Shown piece after piece: positions 1 to 7,963 of a DNA stretch of 64,000 bases. The notes below the pieces were generated by a model. It saw only the letters and a program-made list of their open reading frames with translations, was not told where the DNA came from and did no database searches. How positions within the stretch are numbered: position 1 is the first letter of the stretch; each line of letters opens with the position of its first letter. The position numbers and the translations under genes are program-made. The stretch comes from Flavobacteriales bacterium (GTDB lineage: Bacteria > Bacteroidota > Bacteroidia > Flavobacteriales_E > Vicingaceae), in assembly GCA_905339165.1 (NCBI GenBank), contig CAJPFH010000003.1:116226-180225 (forward strand), read 5' to 3'.

Positions 1-859
1 GTAAATGGGTGTAAATGGAACCCCAGGTACCAAGGTCGCTCCATCCAATATCGGCACTAATCACAAAAACATTATCTGCTTTTTCCATTATACCATAGTC
101 AATAGAGATACTTTTACATTCGTGGTAAATAGAGGCTATGGCTTCTTTTTCATTTTCCAAGAAAGAGGGAAGGTGTTCATTAAACTGGTGGGCCAACTCG
201 GGCATATATTTTTCAAATGCCGAAATAACGGTTTGTACATTCCATATAAACATTCCCGAATTCCATACAAAATCTCCGTTTTCTATAAAAACTTTTGCCA
301 GTTCAAGGTTTGGCTTTTCGGTAAATGTTTTTACTTTTTTAATTTCGGAAGAGTACGAAGAGTCTTTATCATCAAATTGAATGTAACCGTATCCGGTATC
401 GGGGCGAGTAGGTGTTATGCCAAAGGTTAGTAAACTTTGGTTTTTATTACAATAATACATCGCCTTTTTTGCTATTTCGCAGAATACGGTTTCCTTTAAT
501 ATCAGGTGGTCTGAGGGTGCTATTAGTACACAGGCATTTTTATTTAGTAAAGAAATTTTATAGGTTGCATAAGCAATGCAGGGGGCTGTGTTTTTACGCG
601 ATGGTTCGAGTAAAATTTGTTCTTCGTTTAGTGTGGGTAGTTGTGTTTTTACCAGCGTTTCGTATTCACTATTGGTTACAATGAAAATATGCTTTTCGGG
701 TACAATATTTTTTAGTCGTTCAAATGTAAGTTGTAGAAGCGTTTTTCCAACACCCAAGAAGTCGATAAATTGTTTTGGATAAGAAGTGCGGCTCATAGGC
801 CAAAAGCGGCTACCAATACCGCCTGCCATAATTACGGCATAGTGCGAAGAGTTATTCAT
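1..859 (-). CDS. manC: Mannose-1-phosphate guanylyltransferase, C-terminus cut by window edge
   Basis: The frame is open from an ATG at 857-859 to the left edge, giving the first 286 residues. It begins MNNSSHYAVIMAGGIGSRFW, followed by a PKQF motif: the GGxGxRxWP...PKQ nucleotide-binding signature of GDP-mannose pyrophosphorylases. Later ISPSDHL-like (IAPSDHLI) and ADIGWSDLGTW motifs match the same family. The enzyme makes GDP-mannose from mannose-1-phosphate and GTP for cytoplasmic sugar-nucleotide pools feeding envelope glycans. It lies 9 bp downstream of the aminotransferase gene and is probably the last visible gene of the feoA-feoB-sprT run. The C-terminal part, including any isomerase fusion, lies outside the window, so a bifunctional form cannot be excluded. 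Confidence 0.93.
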   Translation of the reverse strand, partial: MNNSSHYAVIMAGGIGSRFWPMSRTSYPKQFIDFLGVGKTLLQLTFERLKNIVPEKHIFIVTNSEYETLVKTQLPTLNEEQILLEPSRKNTAPCIAYATYKISLLNKNACVLIAPSDHLILKETVFCEIAKKAMYYCNKNQSLLTFGITPTRPDTGYGYIQFDDKDSSYSSEIKKVKTFTEKPNLELAKVFIENGDFVWNSGMFIWNVQTVISAFEKYMPELAHQFNEHLPSFLENEKEAIASIYHECKSISIDYGIMEKADNVFVISADIGWSDLGTWGSIYTHL

Positions 860-868
860 TCTATTCTT

Positions 869-2161
869 TTACGAGAGTTTGCTTAAGGCTTTTCGCAGGT
901 TATTGATGATGTCCTCTACATCTTCCGTGGAAGCTGTTCCAACGGAAAGCCTATACCAAGTAGAATTTTTTGTTGAACCAAAAGCAGAAAAGGGTACTAC
1001 AGCTAATTTGGCTTCGTTTAAAATATAGGAGGTAATATCTTCTGTGGTTTTAATTTCTTTACCTGTTTCTGTTTTTAAACCAAAGAGATTAAACTGAATG
1101 GTAAGATAAATGGCCGCCTGCGGAGCTATTGCATTTACTTTAAAGCCTTCGTTTTTCAGATGAATAAACCCATTATAAAAGGAAGTGAGTCGATTATTTA
1201 ATTGTGCTTTGAAATTTTCTAAATAAGTATCTACCCATTTATCGTTTTTTAAATACTTTGCGCAAGCTACTTGTTCTGCTTTGGGTGCCCATGCTCCAAT
1301 ATGCCCTAAAATAGATTTCATTTTATCTATTATTTTTTGCGGCCCGAAAGCCCAGCCTACTCTTACACCGGTTGCTGCCAAAGCTTTAGAAATACCATCT
1401 ATAAAGATGGTAAAATTTTTCATTTCCGGAAAAAGACTTACGGGGTCAACGTGTACCGTTTCGCCATAGGTAAGTGTCCAGTATATTTGGTCGTACATTA
1501 AGTAGAGAGGTTTTTTATGCGAGGCTGCCCTTTTTTTATTTTCGTCCATTATTAAGTCGCATATTTTAAAAAGCTGTTCTTTTCCAAAAGTAGTACCGCT
1601 TGGGTTTAGAGGAGAACAAAGAGAAATGAGTGTAGCCGAAGAAATGTATGGCTGTAGTTGTTGTGCCGTTGGCATAAAGTTATCTTCTGCTTTTGTTTCA
1701 ATAAAAATTTGTTTTGCGTGCGATAAATGAGTGTAGTGGTTATTGTTCCAAGAAGGTACCGGAAAAAGAACTACATCATCAGGGTTTAAAAGAGTTTGAT
1801 ACAACGAGTAAATAAGAGGGCGGGCACCTCCTGCAATTAATATTTGATTTTCGTTATATTCTAATGTTTGTCGGGTATGTAAGAAACGAGAAACTACTTC
1901 TCTTAATTCTTTGATTCCATCGGCAGGAGGGTAGTTTGTTTCTCCGTTTAAATAGGCATTTGTAATTTCGTTTTGTAGTTCATTGGGTATGGGAAATATT
2001 TTGGGATCAAAATCCCCAATGGTCATATTGTAAATTTTTTCTCCTTTGGCAATTTTTTCTTTTACCTCACCGGCTAGTTTTATTATTTCAGAACCAACAA
2101 GGTTCTCAGCCATTTCAGATACTCTTAAATTAATAATGGGTTCAATTAACGCGTTTGCCAT
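869..2161 (-). CDS. PLP-dependent class I/II aminotransferase (aspartate aminotransferase-like)
   Basis: 430 residues, fold type I aminotransferase. Visible landmarks in order: substrate-side GGARPLIYSL (111-120), NPSG at 186-189 (the family usually has NPTG), DQIY at 224-227 binding the PLP pyridine nitrogen, and SKALAATGVRVGW with the Schiff-base lysine at K259. The C-terminus has a YRLSVG motif holding the carboxylate-binding arginine. It transfers an amino group between an amino acid and a 2-oxo acid in the cytoplasm; substrate cannot be read from the sequence, aspartate or a broad-range amino acid being likely. It sits between the SprT-like gene and manC in the same direction. A TAAATTCG box at 2181-2188 could give it its own promoter. 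Confidence 0.88.
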   Translation of the reverse strand: MANALIEPIINLRVSEMAENLVGSEIIKLAGEVKEKIAKGEKIYNMTIGDFDPKIFPIPNELQNEITNAYLNGETNYPPADGIKELREVVSRFLHTRQTLEYNENQILIAGGARPLIYSLYQTLLNPDDVVLFPVPSWNNNHYTHLSHAKQIFIETKAEDNFMPTAQQLQPYISSATLISLCSPLNPSGTTFGKEQLFKICDLIMDENKKRAASHKKPLYLMYDQIYWTLTYGETVHVDPVSLFPEMKNFTIFIDGISKALAATGVRVGWAFGPQKIIDKMKSILGHIGAWAPKAEQVACAKYLKNDKWVDTYLENFKAQLNNRLTSFYNGFIHLKNEGFKVNAIAPQAAIYLTIQFNLFGLKTETGKEIKTTEDITSYILNEAKLAVVPFSAFGSTKNSTWYRLSVGTASTEDVEDIINNLRKALSKLS

Positions 2162-2218
2162 TGATACAAATTTTATGTTGCGAATTTAATAAAACGAAAC
2201 GAAGAAGAGAGGTTGAAA

Positions 2219-2854
2219 TTACTTTGAATTATTAACAAGTTTCACTTCTGCCAACGCACTCACGTAATAAAGTCGCCTCGATTTTAATTCCAAGCACTTG
2301 TAACGTTTTCTTTGTTTTTCTCCTTTTCTAAAAAATCGTCCTGTATTTAATTCAAAAATAGACCGCTCGGGGATATCATCTAATAGCAACGATTTTCTTC
2401 CTTTATCGTATTTTTTTAATACCCTCACTAAATTTATATCGGAGTAGATGGTGGCGGTAGGAGATTGTAATTGATTTTCTAAGGCAGATTCTATATCTTC
2501 CGGAAAAATACCTCGTAAAACAAGCTGTCCCAACAGTGTTGCAAAATCGTTTTTCCACTCCTTTCCGTGTGCTTTAATACTATTTCCGTATTTAGACCAG
2601 TTTGTGTGGTGGGCAAATTCGTGAGTTAAAATAATAAGAAACGAATAGTGATTTAAGTTGTTGTTGACTGTAATTACAGGAAGTTCATTTCTTTTGTAGG
2701 GTGGTCTGAAATCGCCAAGTTTAGAGGCCCTTTCTTTACTTATTACTAATTCAAAATCTTTTTCTACTTCCCGAAACCATCGTAACAATAGGTTTTCACA
2801 ACCCTCCGGAAGGTAATCCCGAATCAATTCTATTTTCTTTTTGGCGTTTCGCAT
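2219..2854 (-). CDS. SprT-like zinc metalloprotein
   Basis: 211 residues. The zinc-binding HEFAH motif (H78, E79, H82) followed by HTNW and then a downstream GKEWKNDF segment is the SprT/Spartan-like arrangement, in which two histidines of HExxH plus a third downstream His hold zinc. The N-terminal 60 residues match the helical region of SprT proteins. The C-terminal third is basic and does not show a clear CxxC zinc ribbon, only one Cys in a KCLELKSRRLYYV stretch, so the ribbon seen in many relatives appears reduced. It starts 7 bp after feoB and is probably cotranscribed with it. Cytoplasmic; relatives act on DNA-protein crosslinks but activity here is inferred only from the motif. Confidence 0.85.
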   Translation of the reverse strand: MRNAKKKIELIRDYLPEGCENLLLRWFREVEKDFELVISKERASKLGDFRPPYKRNELPVITVNNNLNHYSFLIILTHEFAHHTNWSKYGNSIKAHGKEWKNDFATLLGQLVLRGIFPEDIESALENQLQSPTATIYSDINLVRVLKKYDKGRKSLLLDDIPERSIFELNTGRFFRKGEKQRKRYKCLELKSRRLYYVSALAEVKLVNNSK

Positions 2855-2861
2855 GAGTTAT

Positions 2862-4796
2862 TTATACAAAAAACTGATAAGTTAAAAATGCCGAAATCCA
2901 AGCCAGTGAGCCCATGTATATTACCTGTAAAATGGGCCATTTCCAACTGTTTGTTTCCCGCTTTACAACGGCCAGTGTGGCCATACATTGCATGGCAAAC
3001 GCATAAAAAATAAGCAAAGACATGCAGGTGGCCAGTGTATATTCTTCGTTGCCTGTAATATTATTTTTTGCAAGTTTCATTTTATTTTTTATGCTCGTTG
3101 TTTTTTCTGCATCGCCAATACTGTATAAAGTAGCCATGGTACCTACAAATACTTCTCTGGCGGCAAACGAAGTTACTAAAGCAATACCAATTTTCCAGTT
3201 AAAGCCAAGGGGTTTTATTAGGGGTTCTATGCTTTTTCCTAAAATACCGGCATAGGAGGCCTCTAGTTTTTCGCTCTCAATTAGGCTATTTGTTTCATTA
3301 TCAGTAATATCATGGTTTTTGTATTTTTCTTCAATTTCTTTAAACTTTCCGGGAGGGGCGTATGATGAAAGTACCCATAAAACTATAGAAATGGATACAA
3401 TAATTCGGCCTGCTTCCCAAACAAACACTTTTACTTTATTAAGCATTTCCATTACTACCGATGTCCATCGGGGCGATCGGTAAATAGGCATTTCCATTAT
3501 AAAATATGATTTTATATTTTGTTTGATGATATATTTTAATAAAAGCGAGGTAAGTAGAGCTGCTACAAATCCCAATAGATACAAGCCCATCATAAGCACT
3601 CCCTGAAGATTGAAAATACCTATTTTGCTATCGGACGGAATGCACAAAGAAATTAATAAAGTATAAACGGGTATTCGTGCAGAGCAGCTAACTAGTGGGA
3701 TTACGAATATAGTAATAAGTCGGTCTTTTAAATTGCCTATGGTTCTGGCACTCATTATAGAAGGCACGGCACACGCTGTACCGCTGAGTAAGGGTACCAC
3801 CGAACGTCCATTTAGTCCAAAGGGTCGAAGTAGCTTATCCATTATAAAACTGATACGAGCCATGTAACCGGTGTCTTCTAAAATAGCAATAAGAGCAAAC
3901 AAAATGGCAATCTGAGGGATAAAAACCAGCACTCCGCTCAGCCCTGCCAATATGCCGTTTAATAATAAATCTTTTGCAGCACCATTGGGGATGGATTCGT
4001 TTAGAATGTTACTTAAATAGATAAAACCGTTTTCAATCCATTCCATAGGGTATTGTGCAAATGAAAATACCGCCTGAAAAATTAAAAACATAATACATAG
4101 AAAAGATAAATAACCTCCAATAGGATGAGTTAAAATTTTATCGAGTTTTTGAGTAAAAACAGTTTCTCTAAGTTGTTTTGCCGATACTACATTTTCCGAA
4201 ACAAGAGAATTAATTTTTTCTATCCTTTTATTAGAAAACAATTCTGCTTGCCCTGTACCAAGAAATGATTTATGTGTATAATGAAAATTTTCGAGTACTT
4301 TTTTAATATCATCTATTCCTTTACCTATTCTGGCATTTATAGGTATAACGGGTATATCTAACAATCTCGAAAGGCCTTCAATATTAATATGAATGTTGTT
4401 TTTTTGAATAATATCCATCATATTCAATACTAAAACAACGGGTTTTTGCAAATCTATTATTTGGGTGCAAAGTAGCAAAGAACGTTTTAGTTGGGTGGCA
4501 TCGGCAATCACTAAAATAATTTCTTTAGAAGAAGTATTTTTAATGTAATTGACGGCTTCTTTTTCATCTTCCGAACACGGATTTAAACTGTATGTGCCGG
4601 GTAAATCGGTTATTTGCACGGTAGCACCCGAGTAAAGATTAAACTTGCCTGTTTTTTTTTCAACCGTTACTCCGGGAAAGTTTCCCACTTTTTGATTAAG
4701 TCCTGTGAATGCATTAAATAAAGAAGTTTTTCCGCAGTTAGGATTTCCTACTAATGCTACGCGAATGGTGTGGTTTAAATCGGCTGTTTCGCTCAC
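2862..4796 (-). CDS. feoB: Ferrous iron transporter B
   Basis: 644 residues. N-terminal G domain: G1 GNPNCGKTSLFN near residue 17, G2 Thr in FPGVTVE, G3 DLPGTYSL, G4 NMMD. Then about eight to ten membrane segments with the two Gate regions; the cysteine-bearing LLSGTACAVPSIMSAR and SCSARIPVYTLL motifs are typical of FeoB pores. It imports Fe2+ across the inner membrane, regulated by GTP hydrolysis. Its ATG overlaps the feoA stop by 4 bp, showing translational coupling. It is shorter than the E. coli protein (about 773 residues) and lacks a FeoC-like or extra C-terminal domain, which is common in this phylum. Confidence 0.97.
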   Translation of the reverse strand: MSETADLNHTIRVALVGNPNCGKTSLFNAFTGLNQKVGNFPGVTVEKKTGKFNLYSGATVQITDLPGTYSLNPCSEDEKEAVNYIKNTSSKEIILVIADATQLKRSLLLCTQIIDLQKPVVLVLNMMDIIQKNNIHINIEGLSRLLDIPVIPINARIGKGIDDIKKVLENFHYTHKSFLGTGQAELFSNKRIEKINSLVSENVVSAKQLRETVFTQKLDKILTHPIGGYLSFLCIMFLIFQAVFSFAQYPMEWIENGFIYLSNILNESIPNGAAKDLLLNGILAGLSGVLVFIPQIAILFALIAILEDTGYMARISFIMDKLLRPFGLNGRSVVPLLSGTACAVPSIMSARTIGNLKDRLITIFVIPLVSCSARIPVYTLLISLCIPSDSKIGIFNLQGVLMMGLYLLGFVAALLTSLLLKYIIKQNIKSYFIMEMPIYRSPRWTSVVMEMLNKVKVFVWEAGRIIVSISIVLWVLSSYAPPGKFKEIEEKYKNHDITDNETNSLIESEKLEASYAGILGKSIEPLIKPLGFNWKIGIALVTSFAAREVFVGTMATLYSIGDAEKTTSIKNKMKLAKNNITGNEEYTLATCMSLLIFYAFAMQCMATLAVVKRETNSWKWPILQVIYMGSLAWISAFLTYQFFV

Positions 4797-5023
4797 TCTT
4801 CAATATCTATAACAATTTTTCCGGCATCCGCCACTCTTATGGAAATAAATTGCTCCTGAATTCTCACTTCTATCGGATCTTTAAACGGGGCGTAATTTTC
4901 CACAAACAATTGTTCACCCGGAATACAACCCATGGCAACCAATTGTTGTTCTAATGCACAATCTAGAATTTCTATAATTTTCCCTGTTTGTCCTTTATGC
5001 ATATTGGAGAGTGCAGTTTCCAT
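4793..5023 (-). CDS. feoA: Ferrous iron transport protein A
   Basis: 76-residue SH3-like FeoA protein. The pattern of a central GCIPGEQL turn (Gly-x-x-Pro-Gly) followed by a beta-rich segment ending in a run of isoleucines and valines fits the family. It is a small cytoplasmic partner of FeoB, which follows with a 4-bp overlap. A TATTTTTG box at 5049-5056, about 26 bp upstream of the start, is a good promoter candidate for the whole feoAB-sprT-aminotransferase-manC run. Recognition rests on the FeoB neighbour as much as on this short sequence. Confidence 0.93.
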   Translation of the reverse strand: METALSNMHKGQTGKIIEILDCALEQQLVAMGCIPGEQLFVENYAPFKDPIEVRIQEQFISIRVADAGKIVIDIEE

Positions 5024-5048
5024 AATTTAGAATGTTTCTAATTAAGGG

Positions 5049-5056
5049 CAAAAATA
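5049..5056 (-). promoter_or_regulatory. Candidate minus-7 box TATTTTTG for feoA
   Basis: Matches TAnnTTTG, the Bacteroidota minus-7 consensus, on the minus strand 26 bp before the feoA ATG. No TTG minus-33 element is present at the usual 17-23 bp spacing, so this is a half-match. Confidence 0.45.
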
Positions 5057-5140
5057 CGTTTAAAGAATGGTTCCGTAGTAGCTAAAACAGGGTATTTTAC
5101 TTCATTTTGGTATAAAGTATAGAAAATGAAGAACTTTTAA

Positions 5141-5296
5141 TTAATGGAAGCTAATAGGTAAAAGAATCATGTGTTTTTTTCCTCCCCATTTGGGGCAGTC
5201 GTTACATTTGTTTTTCTTACGAAAAATGGCACATGAAACAAGCGAGGCGGTAAGGAACAAAATTCCAATGTACTTCAATATTAACTTGTATTTCAT
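5141..5296 (-). CDS. Small lipoprotein with CxxCP motif (51 residues)
   Basis: An ATG at 5294-5296 opens a 51-residue frame ending in TAA at 5141-5143. It starts MKYKLILKYIGILFLTASLV followed by SCAIFRKKNK: a lysine-headed signal peptide with lipobox LVSC, so Cys22 is the predicted lipidated residue. The mature part is basic and contains CNDCPKWGG (Cys31, Cys34), then a short hydrophobic tail. The lipobox plus CxxCPKW arrangement makes a real gene likely even though it is very short. It stands alone between feoA and the MlaE-like gene, pointing away from the latter. Function unknown; the cysteine pair could bind metal or form a disulfide. Confidence 0.72.
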   Translation of the reverse strand: MKYKLILKYIGILFLTASLVSCAIFRKKNKCNDCPKWGGKKHMILLPISFH

Positions 5297-5363
5297 TGTC
5301 TAAAATTACGAATAAAAAGCCTAAAGTAAATTATACCTAATTTTATGGCTTCAAAAATTACAA

Positions 5364-6104
5364 ATGAATATAGTTTTTCATTTTGGCAGGTACTTTATAA
5401 TGATGTACAGGGTTTTTAGTAAACCCGAAAAATTTGGTATTTACAGAGAAAACACATTTAAGGAAATGATTTCTTTGGGAATAGGATCTATGGGTATTGT
5501 GGCCATCATTTCCTTATTTATGGGTGCCGTTATCACTATACAAACAGCCTCGAATATAGATAGTCCGTGGATCCCTTCATACACGGTTGGTTTTACCACA
5601 AGGCAATCGGTTATATTAGAATTTTCTCCTACTATTATTGCCTTAATTTTAGCCGGAAAAATAGGTTCCAACATAGCATCAGAGATTGGCACCATGCGTG
5701 TAACAGAGCAAATAGATGCACTAGAAATTATGGGAATAAATTCGGCTTCTTACCTTACCTTACCAAAAATTATTGCTGCTTTGTTTATTAACCCATTCAT
5801 TATAATATACAGCATGTTTTTGGGAATGTTTGGTGGTTGGATTGTGGCTGTGAGTACAGGAATAGTTACATCGAATCAATATATTTACGGATTACAATAC
5901 GATTTTAAACCCTTCGACATTACGTATGCCTTAATTAAAACGGTAGTTTTTGCTTTTGTTATTACTTCTATTCCTGCATATCACGGATATTACACCAGGG
6001 GAGGTGCTTTAGAAGTAGGGCGGTCTAGTACGCGGGCCGTTGTTTACAGTAGTATAGCTATTTTAGTAGTGAATTATCTATTAACTCAGTTGCTGCTTAT
6101 ATGA
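5364..6104 (+). CDS. MlaE-type lipid ABC transporter permease
   Basis: 246 residues, about five to six membrane segments. The conserved MlaE core is visible: LEFSPTIIALILAGKIGSNIASEIGTMRVTEQIDALE split over residues 90-127, with the G-x-x-G-x-x-x-A-x-E-x-G-x-M-x-V-x-E-Q-x-D-A-L signature, then a proline at ITSIPAYHGY near the C-terminus. The family moves phospholipids between inner and outer membranes. Its stop overlaps the ATG of the ATPase gene by 4 bp, so the two are coupled. The periplasmic MCE-domain partner (MlaD) that normally follows is not in the window. Confidence 0.92.
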   Translation: MNIVFHFGRYFIMMYRVFSKPEKFGIYRENTFKEMISLGIGSMGIVAIISLFMGAVITIQTASNIDSPWIPSYTVGFTTRQSVILEFSPTIIALILAGKIGSNIASEIGTMRVTEQIDALEIMGINSASYLTLPKIIAALFINPFIIIYSMFLGMFGGWIVAVSTGIVTSNQYIYGLQYDFKPFDITYALIKTVVFAFVITSIPAYHGYYTRGGALEVGRSSTRAVVYSSIAILVVNYLLTQLLLI

Positions 6105-6853
6105 TTGAGGTAAAAAATATTTCGAAAGCATTTGGAGAAAAGCAAGTGCTCAAAGATGTTTCTTGTTTGTTTGAAAGAGGTAAAACCAATCTTATTATTG
6201 GTGCCAGCGGCTCAGGAAAATCGGTACTCATAAAATGTATTGTGGGTTTACATGAGGTTGATAAGGGTGAAATACTTTACGATAATCGCGACTTTAAATC
6301 AATGGATATTGTTAAAAGAAGAGAGATAAGGCGAGAACTGGGTATGCTGTTTCAGGCCAGTGCTTTGTTTGATTCGCTAACGGTTGAGCAAAATGTAATG
6401 TTTCCGCTTATTATGTATTCCGGAATGTCTAAATCGGAAATGTTAGATAGAGTTAATTTCTGTCTAAAGCGAGTGAATCTGGTAAATGCCAATCACCTTT
6501 ATCCTGCCGAGCTAAGTGGAGGTATGCAAAAAAGAGTGGGTATTGCCAGAGCCATCGCTCTAAATCCAAAATACTTATTTTGCGATGAACCCAATTCCGG
6601 TCTCGACCCACAAACCTCTATATTAATAGATAATCTGATTCAAGAAATTACACACGAATATGATATAACCACCATTGTGGTAACGCACGATATGAATTCG
6701 GTAATGGAAATAGGAGAAAAAATATTTTTTATTTATAAGGGCGAGCTTTGGTGGAAAGGTGATAAGAACTCCATTTTAGAAACCGATAATAAAGAAATAG
6801 GCGAGTTTGTGTATGCTTCTCACATCATGAAACTACTCAAGAGTAAGCACTAA
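6101..6853 (+). CDS. MlaF-type ABC transporter ATP-binding protein
   Basis: 250 residues. Walker A GASGSGKSVL (residues 37-46), Q-loop FQASALFDSLTV, signature LSGGMQKR, Walker B KYLFCDEPNSGLDP, and switch histidine in VVTHDM. The Pro-Asn-Ser in DEPNSGLDP and the AxALFDSLTV Q-loop are typical of MlaF rather than drug or sugar transporters. It energises the MlaE-like permease encoded immediately upstream (4-bp overlap). The gene ends 6 bp from the convergent T9SS cargo gene with no terminator visible between them. Confidence 0.92.
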   Translation: MIEVKNISKAFGEKQVLKDVSCLFERGKTNLIIGASGSGKSVLIKCIVGLHEVDKGEILYDNRDFKSMDIVKRREIRRELGMLFQASALFDSLTVEQNVMFPLIMYSGMSKSEMLDRVNFCLKRVNLVNANHLYPAELSGGMQKRVGIARAIALNPKYLFCDEPNSGLDPQTSILIDNLIQEITHEYDITTIVVTHDMNSVMEIGEKIFFIYKGELWWKGDKNSILETDNKEIGEFVYASHIMKLLKSKH

Positions 6854-6859
6854 CATCTA

Positions 6860-7885
6860 TTATTGTTTTATAAATTTTTGGGTTCTTCTTCCGGCCGTGT
6901 TATTTCCATACACTGAAAAATAATAAGTGCCGGCTTCTAGATTGCTTATATCTATTTCCATTTGCTGTGAAAGGTTGTGGTTTTGTTTTAATTTATTTGA
7001 ATGAACTATTCTTCCATTTAGGTCAATTATTTCTACGTTTAGATTTTCTGATTCTACTTCGGTGGTAATTTCTACTTGCATTTTATCCTTTACCGGATTG
7101 GGGTAAATCAGTAGTTTCATTCCGTTAAAAAAGGATTGCTTTTCTATGGAATTACTTTCTTCCACTACGGCAAATACGGCCATATTCACATCAAGTGAAT
7201 TTTGGTACGCTGTATTTGTTTGGTACCAGGTATTCCCGAATTTGGAATAAGCTCCCAAAAAACCGTCTCCATTTTTATCGGCCCAAATTCCAACAGAATC
7301 GGCATTTGCGTAGCAATTTGTAAAGTCTAGTTGAATGAAAAAATTACCTGCAATATTTTTTGCGTTTAAAATAGGAATTGTGGTAAAAATTAAGCCTAGC
7401 GATGAAGTATCGATAGCTGAAAAGGAAATTTGTGAAACATCTCCGATAATGTTTCCGGGGCCTTCTACTATGGTACCGTTGGGAAGTTCACCTCCGGTAG
7501 CACTGTTGGGTAAAATACTTCTAACCGAAACATCTATACTTGAAAGGGAGTTGCCCTCTTTTTTAATTCCAAACCAAATCAACACTTCGGAAACCATATC
7601 TAAATTGCCCGAATTAATTTGTTTTTGTGCAATTTGTGTAAAACCAACTTGCCCGTTTATTTTGCTTGTGCCAAAAACATATCCCCCTCCGGAATTTTTA
7701 TATAGATATACGCTGCCTTGTTTAGCAAAAAAGGCATCTCTGTTTAAGGTATCTATGCCTCCTGTTTTATCGTTAAACGTATTTTTTTTAAACAGAGAGC
7801 TTTTTCCTTCAAGGGCAAATTGAGGGTAGGCGTAAGCCAAAAGAAGAATACTGGTAATAAAAAGAGAAATAATATGTTTGCTCAT
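6860..7885 (-). CDS. Secreted protein with T9SS type A C-terminal sorting domain
   Basis: 341 residues. Signal peptide at 1-20 (ends AYPQFALEG), a central beta-rich domain of about 220 residues with no catalytic motif I recognise, and a C-terminal sorting domain from about residue 257 (LLIYPNPVKDKMQVEI, IIDLNGRIV, LEAGTYYFSVYG, QKFIKQ): the NPxxxxxxI, D.xGxxV, L.xGxYxxxV, xKxxxx order of type A cargo. It would be exported through Sec, then T9SS, to the cell surface or medium. Its middle resembles the next gene (7964-9028): a GGGYVFGT / GADGYVNGT segment, an L.WxGxK segment and an IDTxSxG...DxTxCYAxxDSVG segment, so the two are divergent tandem paralogs. Confidence 0.88.
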   Translation of the reverse strand: MSKHIISLFITSILLLAYAYPQFALEGKSSLFKKNTFNDKTGGIDTLNRDAFFAKQGSVYLYKNSGGGYVFGTSKINGQVGFTQIAQKQINSGNLDMVSEVLIWFGIKKEGNSLSSIDVSVRSILPNSATGGELPNGTIVEGPGNIIGDVSQISFSAIDTSSLGLIFTTIPILNAKNIAGNFFIQLDFTNCYANADSVGIWADKNGDGFLGAYSKFGNTWYQTNTAYQNSLDVNMAVFAVVEESNSIEKQSFFNGMKLLIYPNPVKDKMQVEITTEVESENLNVEIIDLNGRIVHSNKLKQNHNLSQQMEIDISNLEAGTYYFSVYGNNTAGRRTQKFIKQ

Positions 7886-7911
7886 TGCTAAGAGTTAGTT
7901 TGTGTAAAAAT

Positions 7912-7942
7912 AAGAAAGCCCCGAAACTTTCGGGGCTTTCTT
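7912..7942 (-). terminator. Rho-independent terminator of the 7964-9028 gene
   Basis: Inverted repeat: AAGAAAGCCCCGAAA at 7912-7926 and its complement at 7928-7942. Read on the minus strand the GC core GCCCCGAAA is followed by a T-rich run. It lies between the two T9SS cargo genes, 22 bp past the stop of the upstream one. Confidence 0.85.
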
Positions 7943-7963
7943 GTTAAAGAAGTTTAAGAAAAA

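Noticed and set aside
5..430. 141-residue plus-strand frame at the left edge
   Set aside because: It lies opposite manC, whose minus-strand frame is continuous and has family motifs.
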